DNA of 17,412 nucleotides from JACQID01 sp035290885 (lineage in GTDB: Archaea > Aenigmatarchaeota > Aenigmatarchaeia > GW2011-AR5). A program made the translations under genes and the position numbers. How positions within the stretch are numbered: the first letter of the stretch is position 1; each line of letters begins with the position of its first letter. The notes beneath the pieces are model-generated. The model was not told the DNA's origin and made no database searches. It worked only from the letters and a program-made list of their open reading frames with translations. Location of the stretch: assembly GCA_035290885.1 (NCBI GenBank), contig DATDTL010000027.1, positions 1 through 17,412 on the forward strand, in the 5' to 3' direction. Shown piece by piece: positions 6,361 to 12,519 of the stretch.

Positions 6361-6396
6361 CTATATTTTATAAACATTCGGCAGCGCGGCATAGGG
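6361..6396 (+). repeat. Left part of interrupted promoter repeat (copy B)
   Basis: Starting with CTATATTTTATAAACATTCG and ending GGCATAGGG, this matches the reverse strand of 16181-16218 over 36 bases with one 2-bp gap. It is cut by the inserted element. The sequence continues on the far side from 8345 (GCATAGGGCTATT), again matching the intact copy. Before the insertion it would have stood upstream of the DUF5676-like gene pair. Confidence 0.85.
6389..6396 (+). repeat. Target-site duplication, left copy (GCATAGGG)
   Basis: GCATAGGG here and at 8345-8352, at the outer edges of the inverted terminal repeats. The true duplication may be as short as 5 bp (GCATA) if the following Gs belong to the element end. 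Confidence 0.7.
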
Positions 6397-6402
6397 GCTT
6401 TG

Positions 6403-6483
6403 TTTTAAAAGTGGCCTCTGTTTAATAAGTCAGGAAAGTGTTTAAAAAGTCGGATTCTGTTGCAACGGCTTTGCCCAAAAAGT
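6403..6483 (+). repeat. Left subterminal direct repeats of the element
   Basis: Four copies of a TTTAAAAAGT-like unit: TTTTAAAAGT (6403-6412), TTTAATAAGT (6421-6430), TTTAAAAAGT (6441-6450) and CCCAAAAAGT (6474-6483), spaced 18, 20 and 33 bp. The 28-bp stretch from 6421 resembles the right end from 8282 at about 23 positions. Such repeats next to transposon ends are usual transposase-binding sites. The rest of 6353-6518 holds the interrupted promoter repeat and nothing coding. Confidence 0.6.
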
Positions 6484-6518
6484 CGATTCCAAGAATGTTA
6501 AACATTTTGGCAATTTTT

Positions 6519-8000
6519 TTATATATACAAGAATACCCAAAACGGAATTCTAATTATTTTTTCTTCAAATGTAATTTCTGGAAAATCTGAAACTATTATT
6601 CCGTAACTTGCACTATAGAACTCTATAGCATCTTTTAGTTGTTTATCACCTTTATTTAGTCCGACTTCGACAGGTATTATTTCTCCAGACAAAGGATTTT
6701 GTAACAGATAGTCTACGTTTGTTTCTTTTCTGGGGTCATAGAATAAATTGTAAATAGTTCCTGTCGTGTAGCATAATTTAAACAATGTCGACCCGACAGA
6801 ATTTTCCCATAAAACTGATGTTTCTTCTAGCGTTACAGTAGTCATCCCATTCAAGTATCGTATTGCACTTACTAATGTAGGCGACATGAAATAATACTTG
6901 AATGCCTTACTAAGACCTTCGGTTGGTTGCGCTGAAGGGTATGGCTTAACAGAAAATATCAAATGGCTTTTTTCTAAAGTATCAATAATATCATTTACTT
7001 TCGCCGCAGAAATGCCCAGATTTGTAGATAGTTTAGTTTGCGGCAATTCGCCAGACGGTTTCAATGCAAGAGCTCCTATAATTCTTATAATGTCACGTAT
7101 CGTGTCGCTTTGATAATTAGATATTATCGGTATATCTTGTCTAACAATCCTATCAATCATGTCAAGAAGACGTCTATATGTTATTTCTTTCGTCAGAGAG
7201 AAGCCAAATGGGAACCCACCAAGCGTTATATATTCTTCTATTTCTTTCTTCAAATCAAGTTTACGGACTGCCATATTCCTTGTTATTTGCACTATTGATG
7301 CATTTAATTCGCCCACAGTTGTTCTGTCGTTTTGTAATACCAATCTTTTCAGATTTTCAGCTGTCCCACGAATCGGAAAAATTTTATTCTTAATTACTTG
7401 ATATTCCATAAAACTTAATGGAAATAATGGCTCTTTGATTGCTCTTCTTGCCGTATCTGTATCAAGATTCAACGCCAATGCAGACGACCCGGTAATAATT
7501 ATAAAGATGTTCTTTGATTCATCAAATAACGATTTCGCCGCAACCGCCCAATTTTTATCGAATTGCGCCTCGTCAATAAGAATGAACAGTTTTTTATCAA
7601 GTGACGCAAGTGTTTGTTTATGGATTTGCTCACAAAAATTCTTTACTGCGTCATATATCGGACTCTTTACGTCTTTCCCAAAAGGTAAAAGTAGTGTCTG
7701 GTCTATAGACAAATACAATATATTTTCCTGCGGCACGCATTTAGAAGGTTCCAATTGACTGAAAAATCTCCCAGATACCAAACGGTTATATATCTGATAC
7801 AGAATTGTTGATTTTCCAATACCTCTCAACCCATAAATAACGATTATTCTAGAATCTCCTGTCCCTTCTAAAAAGGCGTTTGCGAACTTCATCAAACGAA
7901 AAAGAATTGGTCTTTCTGTCAGAGTATTATTCTCTGTGTTATCTTTAGCTAAGACCCTGATGGCATTAATTCTCTCTTGCAGATAGACTTTCCAGTCCAT
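6519..8000 (-). CDS. Archaeal AAA ATPase with winged helix and DUF4143-like C-terminal domain
   Basis: 493 residues from the ATG at 8000. Domains in order: P-loop GLRGIGKST (57-65), Walker B LFILIDEAQ (138-146), sensor-like IIITGSSA (167-174), a winged helix-turn-helix (about 315-352, LPQTKLSTNLGISAAKVNDI), and a C-terminal nuclease-like region with ENSVG, NVDYLLQ and PVEVG (about 399-447). In DUF4143 proteins the last motif is normally ExK; here it reads EVG, so the nuclease site may be dead. These ATPases are abundant and mobile in archaea, and their role is unknown. The TATA box 8021-8028 lies about 25 bp before 8000, favouring this ATG over the one at 8009. Codon use is AT-rich, unlike the neighbours, and the gene lies inside the inserted element, so it was acquired. 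Confidence 0.85.
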   Translation of the reverse strand: MDWKVYLQERINAIRVLAKDNTENNTLTERPILFRLMKFANAFLEGTGDSRIIVIYGLRGIGKSTILYQIYNRLVSGRFFSQLEPSKCVPQENILYLSIDQTLLLPFGKDVKSPIYDAVKNFCEQIHKQTLASLDKKLFILIDEAQFDKNWAVAAKSLFDESKNIFIIITGSSALALNLDTDTARRAIKEPLFPLSFMEYQVIKNKIFPIRGTAENLKRLVLQNDRTTVGELNASIVQITRNMAVRKLDLKKEIEEYITLGGFPFGFSLTKEITYRRLLDMIDRIVRQDIPIISNYQSDTIRDIIRIIGALALKPSGELPQTKLSTNLGISAAKVNDIIDTLEKSHLIFSVKPYPSAQPTEGLSKAFKYYFMSPTLVSAIRYLNGMTTVTLEETSVLWENSVGSTLFKLCYTTGTIYNLFYDPRKETNVDYLLQNPLSGEIIPVEVGLNKGDKQLKDAIEFYSASYGIIVSDFPEITFEEKIIRIPFWVFLYI

Positions 8001-8020
8001 ATTATTCATTTAAATGAATA

Positions 8021-8028
8021 AATATTTA
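8021..8028 (-). promoter_or_regulatory. TATA box for the ATPase gene
   Basis: TTTAAATA on the minus strand, 24-25 bp before the ATG at 8000 and enclosed by palindromes 1 and 2 of the control region. Confidence 0.6.
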
Positions 8029-8081
8029 AAACCATACTATTCAATTTACTGAATGATATACTACTCATTTAAATGAGTAGT

Positions 8082-8090
8082 TTTATATAC
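8082..8090 (+). promoter_or_regulatory. TATA box for the transposase remnant
   Basis: TTTATATAC, predicting a start near 8111, inside palindrome 4. AGGTG (8113-8117) is a Shine-Dalgarno 7 bases before the ATG at 8125. Confidence 0.5.
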
Positions 8091-8124
8091 TTATCTATTC
8101 AATATAATGAATAGGTGTATTTGC

Positions 8125-8306
8125 ATGAATTTACAGGAACAGAACGAAATCAGAAAACAGAGAGGTATAGAAATTGCTAAAACCTCAAGAATAATGCACA
8201 GGGAAAGAGGCGGTTACATCGTCCCGTCTTCACCGAGCTGATACACGAGATGTTTGAATTGGGAATTAATCCCGATTTATGTTTAAAAAGTGAGGCGAGT
8301 GTTTAA
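8125..8306 (+). pseudogene. Internally deleted SWIM-type transposase
   Basis: An ATG at 8125 opens 38 codons (EQNEIRKQRGIEIAKTSRIM, then HRERGGYIVPSS) matching the N-terminus of archaeal transposases that continue into a SWIM zinc finger (x-P-S-x-SG...C-x-C...C-x-H). The frame stops at 8239-8241, before any zinc ligand. In another frame, 8229-8306 encodes FTELIHEMFELGINPDLCLK plus five residues and a stop, which resembles the last residues of the same transposase family. So the core was deleted between about 8226 and 8231, joining N- and C-terminal ends out of frame. The family assignment rests on recalled sequence patterns, not a search. It retains a promoter and Shine-Dalgarno, so a 38-residue peptide could still be made. 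Confidence 0.65.
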
Positions 8307-8310
8307 GAAT
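8282..8310 (+). repeat. Right subterminal repeats of the element
   Basis: TTTAAAAAGT (8282-8291) and TTTAAGAAT (8302-8310), 20 bp apart. The stretch matches 6421-6448 in the same orientation (shared AAGT-AGG--AGTGTTTAA). It overlaps the transposase stop and precedes the right inverted end at 8330-8344. Confidence 0.55.
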
Positions 8311-8344
8311 GGGCTACGAAAAACGATTATTTAAACAAAGCTCT

Positions 8345-8369
8345 GCATAGGGCTATTAATATAGCGCGG
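8345..8369 (+). repeat. Right part of interrupted promoter repeat (copy B), with right target-site duplication
   Basis: GCATAGGG (8345-8352) repeats the left duplication, then CTATTAATATAGCGCGG follows and aligns with the intact copy's CTATTTAAAATAGACCGG (minus strand of 16180-16163) with one gap and a few changes. GCTATTAATATAGC (8352-8365) may supply the TATA for the downstream gene pair. Confidence 0.7.
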
Positions 8370-8404
8370 AACCATATAACGAATAATTAGGAGGCGTGAT
8401 ATGA

Positions 8405-8650
8405 ATGGCGAAAAAGACGGGAATGATGCTTGACGAAAAGGCATTTGGGATGTCAGCGGGCGCGGTTTTTGCTGCTGCGGCGCTCCTTATGGGCGGCGGC
8501 ATGGGAATGTATTCATGGGGCATGATGCAATGGGGAATGATGTCCTACGCCGGTCCGTTCGGCGTGATACTGTGGGCGGCAGAGGCGGGCATAATCGGCG
8601 CGGCTCTTGGCTATGCCTTTGCATGGATATACAACAGGACGAGAGCATGA
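8405..8650 (+). CDS. Small Met-rich DUF5676-like membrane protein
   Basis: 81 residues with two transmembrane segments (about 15-32 and 50-75). The loop between them holds seven Met in 18 residues (29-46, GMGMYSWGMMQWGMM), the kind of cluster seen in copper(I)-handling proteins. The C-terminus ALGYAFAWIYNRTRA has the AW.YN ending of DUF5676 proteins and of the next gene. AGGAGG at 8389-8394 is a Shine-Dalgarno 10 bases before the ATG. Its stop overlaps the next ATG, so the two are translationally coupled. The promoter region upstream matches that of the hyf operon and was split by the inserted element. Function unknown; metal binding is an inference from Met content only. Confidence 0.75.
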   Translation: MAKKTGMMLDEKAFGMSAGAVFAAAALLMGGGMGMYSWGMMQWGMMSYAGPFGVILWAAEAGIIGAALGYAFAWIYNRTRA

Positions 8651-8895
8651 TGCGGGATGCATTGAAGCCAAAGCCGTTCGGCACGGCATCTGCGCTCGTT
8701 GCAGCGGCAGTGGATATAGTCGGATATGTATGGCACGGGATTCTCCGCCAGCCTTCGTTCATGGATATTCTCTATCCCGGGTTCTGGAGCAATCCGGCGC
8801 TGATGGCGGCGGGATTGATTGCGACTCTGGCCGGTGCATATGCGATTGGCTATGCGTTCGCATGGGCTTACAACAAGTCCGCACGATTTTCTTGA
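8647..8895 (+). CDS. DUF5676-like small membrane protein, paralogue of the preceding gene
   Basis: 82 residues (MMRDALKPKPFGTASALVAA...). Two transmembrane segments (about 13-33 and 53-75) flank a loop with RQPSFMDILYPGFWSN. The LYPG motif and the C-terminal GYAFAWAYNK fit the DUF5676 pattern and repeat the end of the previous protein. Its ATG (8647-8649) overlaps the upstream TGA (8648-8650), a coupled stop-start. The gene converges on hyfI, with a T-rich stretch between. Function unknown; the shared ending suggests the two proteins pack together. Confidence 0.75.
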   Translation: MMRDALKPKPFGTASALVAAAVDIVGYVWHGILRQPSFMDILYPGFWSNPALMAAGLIATLAGAYAIGYAFAWAYNKSARFS

Positions 8896-8945
8896 AATTT
8901 TCCAAAAATTCCGGATAAAATCGAATCTGGCACCGGCGGCCTTTA

Positions 8946-8958
8946 GCGCACTTTTTTG
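8946..8958 (+). terminator. T-run after the DUF5676-like pair
   Basis: GCACTTTTTTGAA, a six-T run in the 77-bp gap between the converging gene ends at 8895 and 8973. Plausible archaeal terminator for the plus strand, weak evidence only. Confidence 0.3.
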
Positions 8959-8972
8959 AAAAGAGAAGGGTT

Positions 8973-9488
8973 TTAGGCTCGGCTGCCTTCCCGTATCTTC
9001 TTCATCAGCGCCAGCAATCCGCGAAGTATTTCTGCGGGAGATGGCGGGTTGCCGGGTATCTTCATGTCCACAGGCAGCACCTTGTCCGCGCCGCCCAGCA
9101 CGGCATACGAATCGCCGTATATGCCGCCGGTGCACGCATCGTCGCCCACGGCTATGACGAGCTTTGGCGAAGGCATAGCCTCGTACGTTTTTTCCACGGC
9201 AATCTTCATATTCCGGGTCACGGCACCCGTGATTATCAGCGCGTCGGCGTGCCGCGGAGAGGCAACGAACGATATGCCGAAACGCTCAACGTCGTAGTGC
9301 GGCGCATTGAGATTGACAAGCTCTATCTCCGCGGCATTGTCGCTTCCCGAGTCCAGCTCACGTATCGCAAGGCTTCTGCCGAATGCCGCGTCTATCTCCT
9401 TCTTCAGCGCAAGCCCTGCCTCCTCGAAACCGATGTCCCTGAAATTCTCGGTCACTTTTCGCCCAAAAATCCTTGAAAGCACGTTCAT
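8973..9488 (-). CDS. hyfI: Hydrogenase-like small subunit (HyfI/NuoB-like) lacking all [4Fe-4S] ligands
   Basis: 171 residues, normal for the NuoB/HycG/HyfI small subunit, which carries the [4Fe-4S] cluster next to the large subunit. The scaffold is well kept: YDVERFGISFVASPRHADAL (65-84), ITGAVTRNM (86-94), KVLPVDMKIPG (136-146), NPPSP (147-151). All four cluster ligands are replaced. The usual CxxCE reads SDNAAE, so Cys to Asp50 and Ala53; the usual G-x-C-x(4)-GG reads GDDACTGG, Cys to Asp117; the usual PGCPP reads PGNPP, Cys to Asn147. The only Cys is C119, two positions off. Conserved surroundings show it is not a pseudogene. GGGTGATG before the ATG serves as Shine-Dalgarno; the gene starts 11 bp after hyfG and is last in the operon. 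Confidence 0.93.
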   Translation of the reverse strand: MNVLSRIFGRKVTENFRDIGFEEAGLALKKEIDAAFGRSLAIRELDSGSDNAAEIELVNLNAPHYDVERFGISFVASPRHADALIITGAVTRNMKIAVEKTYEAMPSPKLVIAVGDDACTGGIYGDSYAVLGGADKVLPVDMKIPGNPPSPAEILRGLLALMKKIREGSRA

Positions 9489-9499
9489 TTCATCACCCT

Positions 9500-11065
9500 T
9501 TACAAATCAGTGCCGGCATAAGAGAGATTGAGGCTCTTGTTTATGAGCGGGAAATCGGGCACTATGTTCCCGATGACCGCATGCTCTATGGCCTGCCAGT
9601 TGCAGAAGGACGCGGTCCTCACCTTGTAACGCTCCACGACTCCGTTCCTGATTGAAAGCCAATGGAGGCTTTGGCCGCGGGCGGATTCAACCAAGGAGAA
9701 TGCGCTGCCGTCCGGAATCTTGGCAGGCTCGCATATCGGGCCTTCCGGCATGCCTGCTATCAGTTCCCTTATTATGCCCACGGAGTCCTCTATCTCCGCG
9801 GCCTTGAGCTTGAATCTTGCGAGAACATCGCCTTCGTGGAGCACCCTCTTAGCGAAGGCCGTGCCACTGTAAATGCCGTAAGGATGATCAATTCTGGTAT
9901 CGCGGGAACTGCCGGATGCGCGGGCGATCGGGCCGGACAGGTTCAACGCCGCTACGAGATCCTTCCTTATCACGCCTGTGGTTTCAAGACGGTCAACCAC
10001 TGACGGCGATGACAGCACATCCTTCACTGCACCGGAGAATCCGGAGGGGAAATCCTTAAGGCGGCCGGAAAGCCGGGATAGAGCCTCGTTGCTAGGGTTC
10101 TTGCGCACCCCGCCTATGCACATGGCATCCTTCATGAAGCGCGACCCCGTCAGCTCGGCGTTAGCCCTGAGCATCTCCTCCCTGAAAATAAAGAAGGGCG
10201 ATGCTCCCGCCGGATATGCCACATCAATTATCATTCCCGCAATGTCGCCAAGATGGGAATATATCCTTTCCATCTCCATCATGACGGTCCTCAAGTGCGC
10301 GGCCCTGCTAGGAATTTTTATCCCCGCTATTTTTTCCGCGGCGATGCAGAACGCCGCTGCGTTCGCGGCCGTCTCGTCGCCGCTTATGGATTCCGCTATG
10401 CGGACGCATTCTTCCGGCGCCTTGTCCTCCGCCAGTTTCTCTATGCCGCGATGCTTGTAGAACATCCTGATCTCCAGATTGCATATCGTTTCCCCTATCA
10501 CGCTGAACCTGAAATGGCCGGGCTCTATTATGCCCGCATGGACAGGGCCGACCGGCACCTGATAAACACCCTCGCCGTGCACTTTCTTGAATGCGTACTC
10601 TTCTTCGGCGCTTATTTCACTTTTTGCCGTTATGCCCTTGTTTTTGAAGGACTTCAGAAGCGGATGAAAATCGTCCGGATACGCTTCATGGAGAAAAAGC
10701 CTTCTCCGGTCAAACGCAGCGTCAAAACGTATCCCGAATCCGTCGGTTATCTCGCGCTCGTACCAGCAGGCGGAAGGGAACGTTCCGGCAACCGACGGCA
10801 CGGAAATTCCGGCATCGCGCTGTATCACCGCTATTTCCGGATAGCCATGCTTTTCAAACGCATAAATGAGCCTGAACCCTTTCCCGTGCGGCTGGAAGCA
10901 GAAAAGCGACACAAGCCCGAAGCCGCTCCTTGCAAAAGCGCCTATCAGTGCGTTGAAATCTTCCGCCTTCTGCGGAATTATATGAATCTCATTTCCCATG
11001 TTCACGGATATTTTGGCATGCATCTTTCCGCCTGCAATCTTCTCTATTTTCCCGAGCATTTCCAT
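9500..11065 (-). CDS. hyfG: Hydrogenase-like large subunit (HyfG/HycE, NuoC-NuoD fusion) without Ni-Fe ligands
   Basis: 521 residues: a NuoC-like domain (about 30-140, with CWYEREITDGFGIRF) fused to a NuoD/hydrogenase domain (about 160-521). The GEGVYQVPVGPVHAGIIEPG loop and the family's YKHRGIEKLAE and SRAAHLRTVMMEMERIYSHL stretches are intact. The Ni-Fe motifs are not. L1 (usual CGxC) reads SGDE at 228-231, replacing both Cys, with the nearby His as Asn235. L2 (usual DPCxxC) reads NLSYAG at 513-518, replacing both Cys with Ser515 and Gly518. The protein ends three residues later (TDL), leaving no peptide for the usual maturation protease. So it cannot bind Ni-Fe in the known way. GGAGGT lies 8 bases before the ATG, inside the end of hyfF. 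Confidence 0.93.
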   Translation of the reverse strand: MEMLGKIEKIAGGKMHAKISVNMGNEIHIIPQKAEDFNALIGAFARSGFGLVSLFCFQPHGKGFRLIYAFEKHGYPEIAVIQRDAGISVPSVAGTFPSACWYEREITDGFGIRFDAAFDRRRLFLHEAYPDDFHPLLKSFKNKGITAKSEISAEEEYAFKKVHGEGVYQVPVGPVHAGIIEPGHFRFSVIGETICNLEIRMFYKHRGIEKLAEDKAPEECVRIAESISGDETAANAAAFCIAAEKIAGIKIPSRAAHLRTVMMEMERIYSHLGDIAGMIIDVAYPAGASPFFIFREEMLRANAELTGSRFMKDAMCIGGVRKNPSNEALSRLSGRLKDFPSGFSGAVKDVLSSPSVVDRLETTGVIRKDLVAALNLSGPIARASGSSRDTRIDHPYGIYSGTAFAKRVLHEGDVLARFKLKAAEIEDSVGIIRELIAGMPEGPICEPAKIPDGSAFSLVESARGQSLHWLSIRNGVVERYKVRTASFCNWQAIEHAVIGNIVPDFPLINKSLNLSYAGTDL

Positions 11066-11067
11066 AG

Positions 11068-12519
11068 CTATATACCTCCGGTGACGGCTTGGGCAGCCGA
11101 CTCAATAATGCCCATCAAGGCCTGCGGCATCAGCAGCCCCAGCAGTGCCACGAGCAGCGCAAGCAATACGATAGGCATTTTCATTCCGGCAGGAACGGGA
11201 ACCGTAGCCGGCCCTTCCGATGAAGTTTGAGACATTATTCTGGTCAGAAAAAGCGCAAAGGCGGCGGCGCCCACGAGAAGCAGGACGGCAACTGCGACCA
11301 AGGCAGCCACTGAAACCGAAGCCAATTCCGAGAGCATGAAGAACTTTGGAAGGAACAACGCAAAAGGCGGCATGCCTATTATCGCCACGCTGCCTATTAT
11401 GAGGCCCCATGAGCCAAGAGGCTGTATAACAAGAGCGTTGACTATACGGCGCGCGTTGTTGCTCTCATACTGCATATGCAGCACGCCTGTCGAGAAAAAT
11501 AGTAGAGCTTTTGCCATAGAGTGCACCATGCCGTGCAGAAGAACCCAGAACAGGGCCACCGGGGTTCCTATCCCTATTCCCACCAGAGCGAATCCTGCGT
11601 TCTCTATGCTGGAGAATGCTATGAGTTTCTTGAGGCCTTCCTGCCGCAGCATGCTGAACACGGCGACCGCCATGCTCAGTATGCCGAACGCCATCATCAT
11701 CTGGGAAAGCGCGGGCGCCGCGTCTGTCTGCTTTGCAATGGCATATACCCTTAAAATTCCGTATATTCCTATGTTTGAAATCACGGCCGAGAGTATCGCG
11801 CTGATGACGGAAGGCGACCTTGAATAGGCATCAGGCAGCCATGTGTGGAACGGCACGATTCCCGACTTGGCTGCGAATCCTATGAATATAAACCCGAAGC
11901 TTATCGCAACCAGCGCAGGCGGCAGTACCGGGGCATTGCTCACGAGAAAATCCCAATTCAGGCTGCCCTCGCCGAGGGAAAGCCGGGAAAGCGCGAACAG
12001 GAATATCAGCCCGACAAACGTAAAAAGCATGGCCGTGGACGACAGAAAGACGTACTTTAGCGCCGCACCTATGTTCTCCTTTGTATTAAGTATCACTATA
12101 AGGAACGCAGCGAAGAGCGTGGTCATCTCCACGAATATCCACAACAGGGCAAGATTATTGGAGAAGAACGCCAACATGGTCGCCGAGAGCAACAAGTTGA
12201 ACGCGACGTAAAACGCCTTCACGTACTTCCTGTCAAGCTCCCTGCTCCGTATGAGGCTTTCAACGTAGCCTGACGCATAAATGGACGCAAGCAGGAACAT
12301 GGCCGAGGAAAGGAGAACTTCAAAAATCGTCAGGCTGTCCGCGAAGAAATACCCGTTCTGAAGGTAAGAAACCGGCAATCCCGCCTGAAGCACGTGCATT
12401 CCCAGCGCAAAGGCGGCTGCCGAATGGGCAATTGAAACCAAGTTCATGGGCTTGTGCGAGCGCGCGGCCAGCGTCAGCAAGACGGCTGCCAAGCCCGCAA
12501 CGGAATATTCAACTATCAT
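11068..12519 (-). CDS. hyfF: Antiporter-like membrane subunit (HyfF/NuoN-like)
   Basis: 483 residues, about 14 transmembrane helices, Proton_antipo_M family. The ion-path residues can be placed: Glu131 in ALLWIFVEMTTLFAAF (TM5), Lys218 in GFAAKSGIVPFHTWLPDAYS (broken TM7) and Lys in HGMVHSMAKALLFF. In TM8 the sister protein HyfB has SGVMIKVAIYG where this one has SAVISNIGIYG, so a Lys is replaced by Asn249; this half-channel may conduct less well or differently. The ATG at 12519 overlaps the hyfE stop by 4 bp (ATGA), with GGAGGGG as Shine-Dalgarno. It sits in the order hyfB-C-E-F-G-I; no second HyfD-type antiporter subunit is present. Confidence 0.93.
   Translation of the reverse strand: MIVEYSVAGLAAVLLTLAARSHKPMNLVSIAHSAAAFALGMHVLQAGLPVSYLQNGYFFADSLTIFEVLLSSAMFLLASIYASGYVESLIRSRELDRKYVKAFYVAFNLLLSATMLAFFSNNLALLWIFVEMTTLFAAFLIVILNTKENIGAALKYVFLSSTAMLFTFVGLIFLFALSRLSLGEGSLNWDFLVSNAPVLPPALVAISFGFIFIGFAAKSGIVPFHTWLPDAYSRSPSVISAILSAVISNIGIYGILRVYAIAKQTDAAPALSQMMMAFGILSMAVAVFSMLRQEGLKKLIAFSSIENAGFALVGIGIGTPVALFWVLLHGMVHSMAKALLFFSTGVLHMQYESNNARRIVNALVIQPLGSWGLIIGSVAIIGMPPFALFLPKFFMLSELASVSVAALVAVAVLLLVGAAAFALFLTRIMSQTSSEGPATVPVPAGMKMPIVLLALLVALLGLLMPQALMGIIESAAQAVTGGI

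Larger units (their letters stand above)
8004..8112. promoter_or_regulatory. Four-palindrome divergent control region
   Basis: Four 16-bp dyads of the form A[TC]TCA-N6-TGA[AG]T: ATTCATTTAAATGAAT (8004-8019), ATTCAATTTACTGAAT (8039-8054), ACTCATTTAAATGAGT (8063-8078, part of the 20-bp perfect palindrome 8061-8080) and ATTCAATATAATGAAT (8097-8112). Centres are 35, 24 and 34 bp apart. The ATPase TATA box (8021-8028, minus) lies between the first two and the transposase TATA (about 8082-8090, plus) between the last two, so each promoter is bracketed by its own pair. The obvious reading is cooperative repression of both promoters by one dimeric protein; the protein is not identified. Confidence 0.7.
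6394..8344. mobile_element. Inserted element with ATPase cargo and decayed transposase
   Basis: The ends are inverted: GGGGCTTTGTTTTAAA at 6394-6409 against AGAGCTTTGTTTAAA on the minus strand of 8344-8330. They are flanked by GCATAGGG on both sides. Removing the element and one duplication restores a sequence matching the intact promoter repeat at 16163-16218. Inside lie subterminal repeats, an AT-rich ATPase gene (minus), a four-palindrome control region and an internally deleted SWIM-type transposase (plus). Base composition is clearly more AT-rich than the GC-rich neighbours. It is about 1.95 kb and probably no longer self-mobile. The ATPase may be cargo, or a later insertion into a smaller IS. 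Confidence 0.75.

Noticed and set aside
8401..8433. ATG at 8401 as start of the DUF5676-like gene
   Set aside because: It is in another frame and stops after ten codons; the ATG at 8405 has a proper ribosome site and continues to the family ending.
10253..11230. Plus-strand open frame of 325 codons
   Set aside because: Antisense to hyfG and the end of hyfF; residue composition (rich in Arg, His and Cys) is that of a shadow frame.
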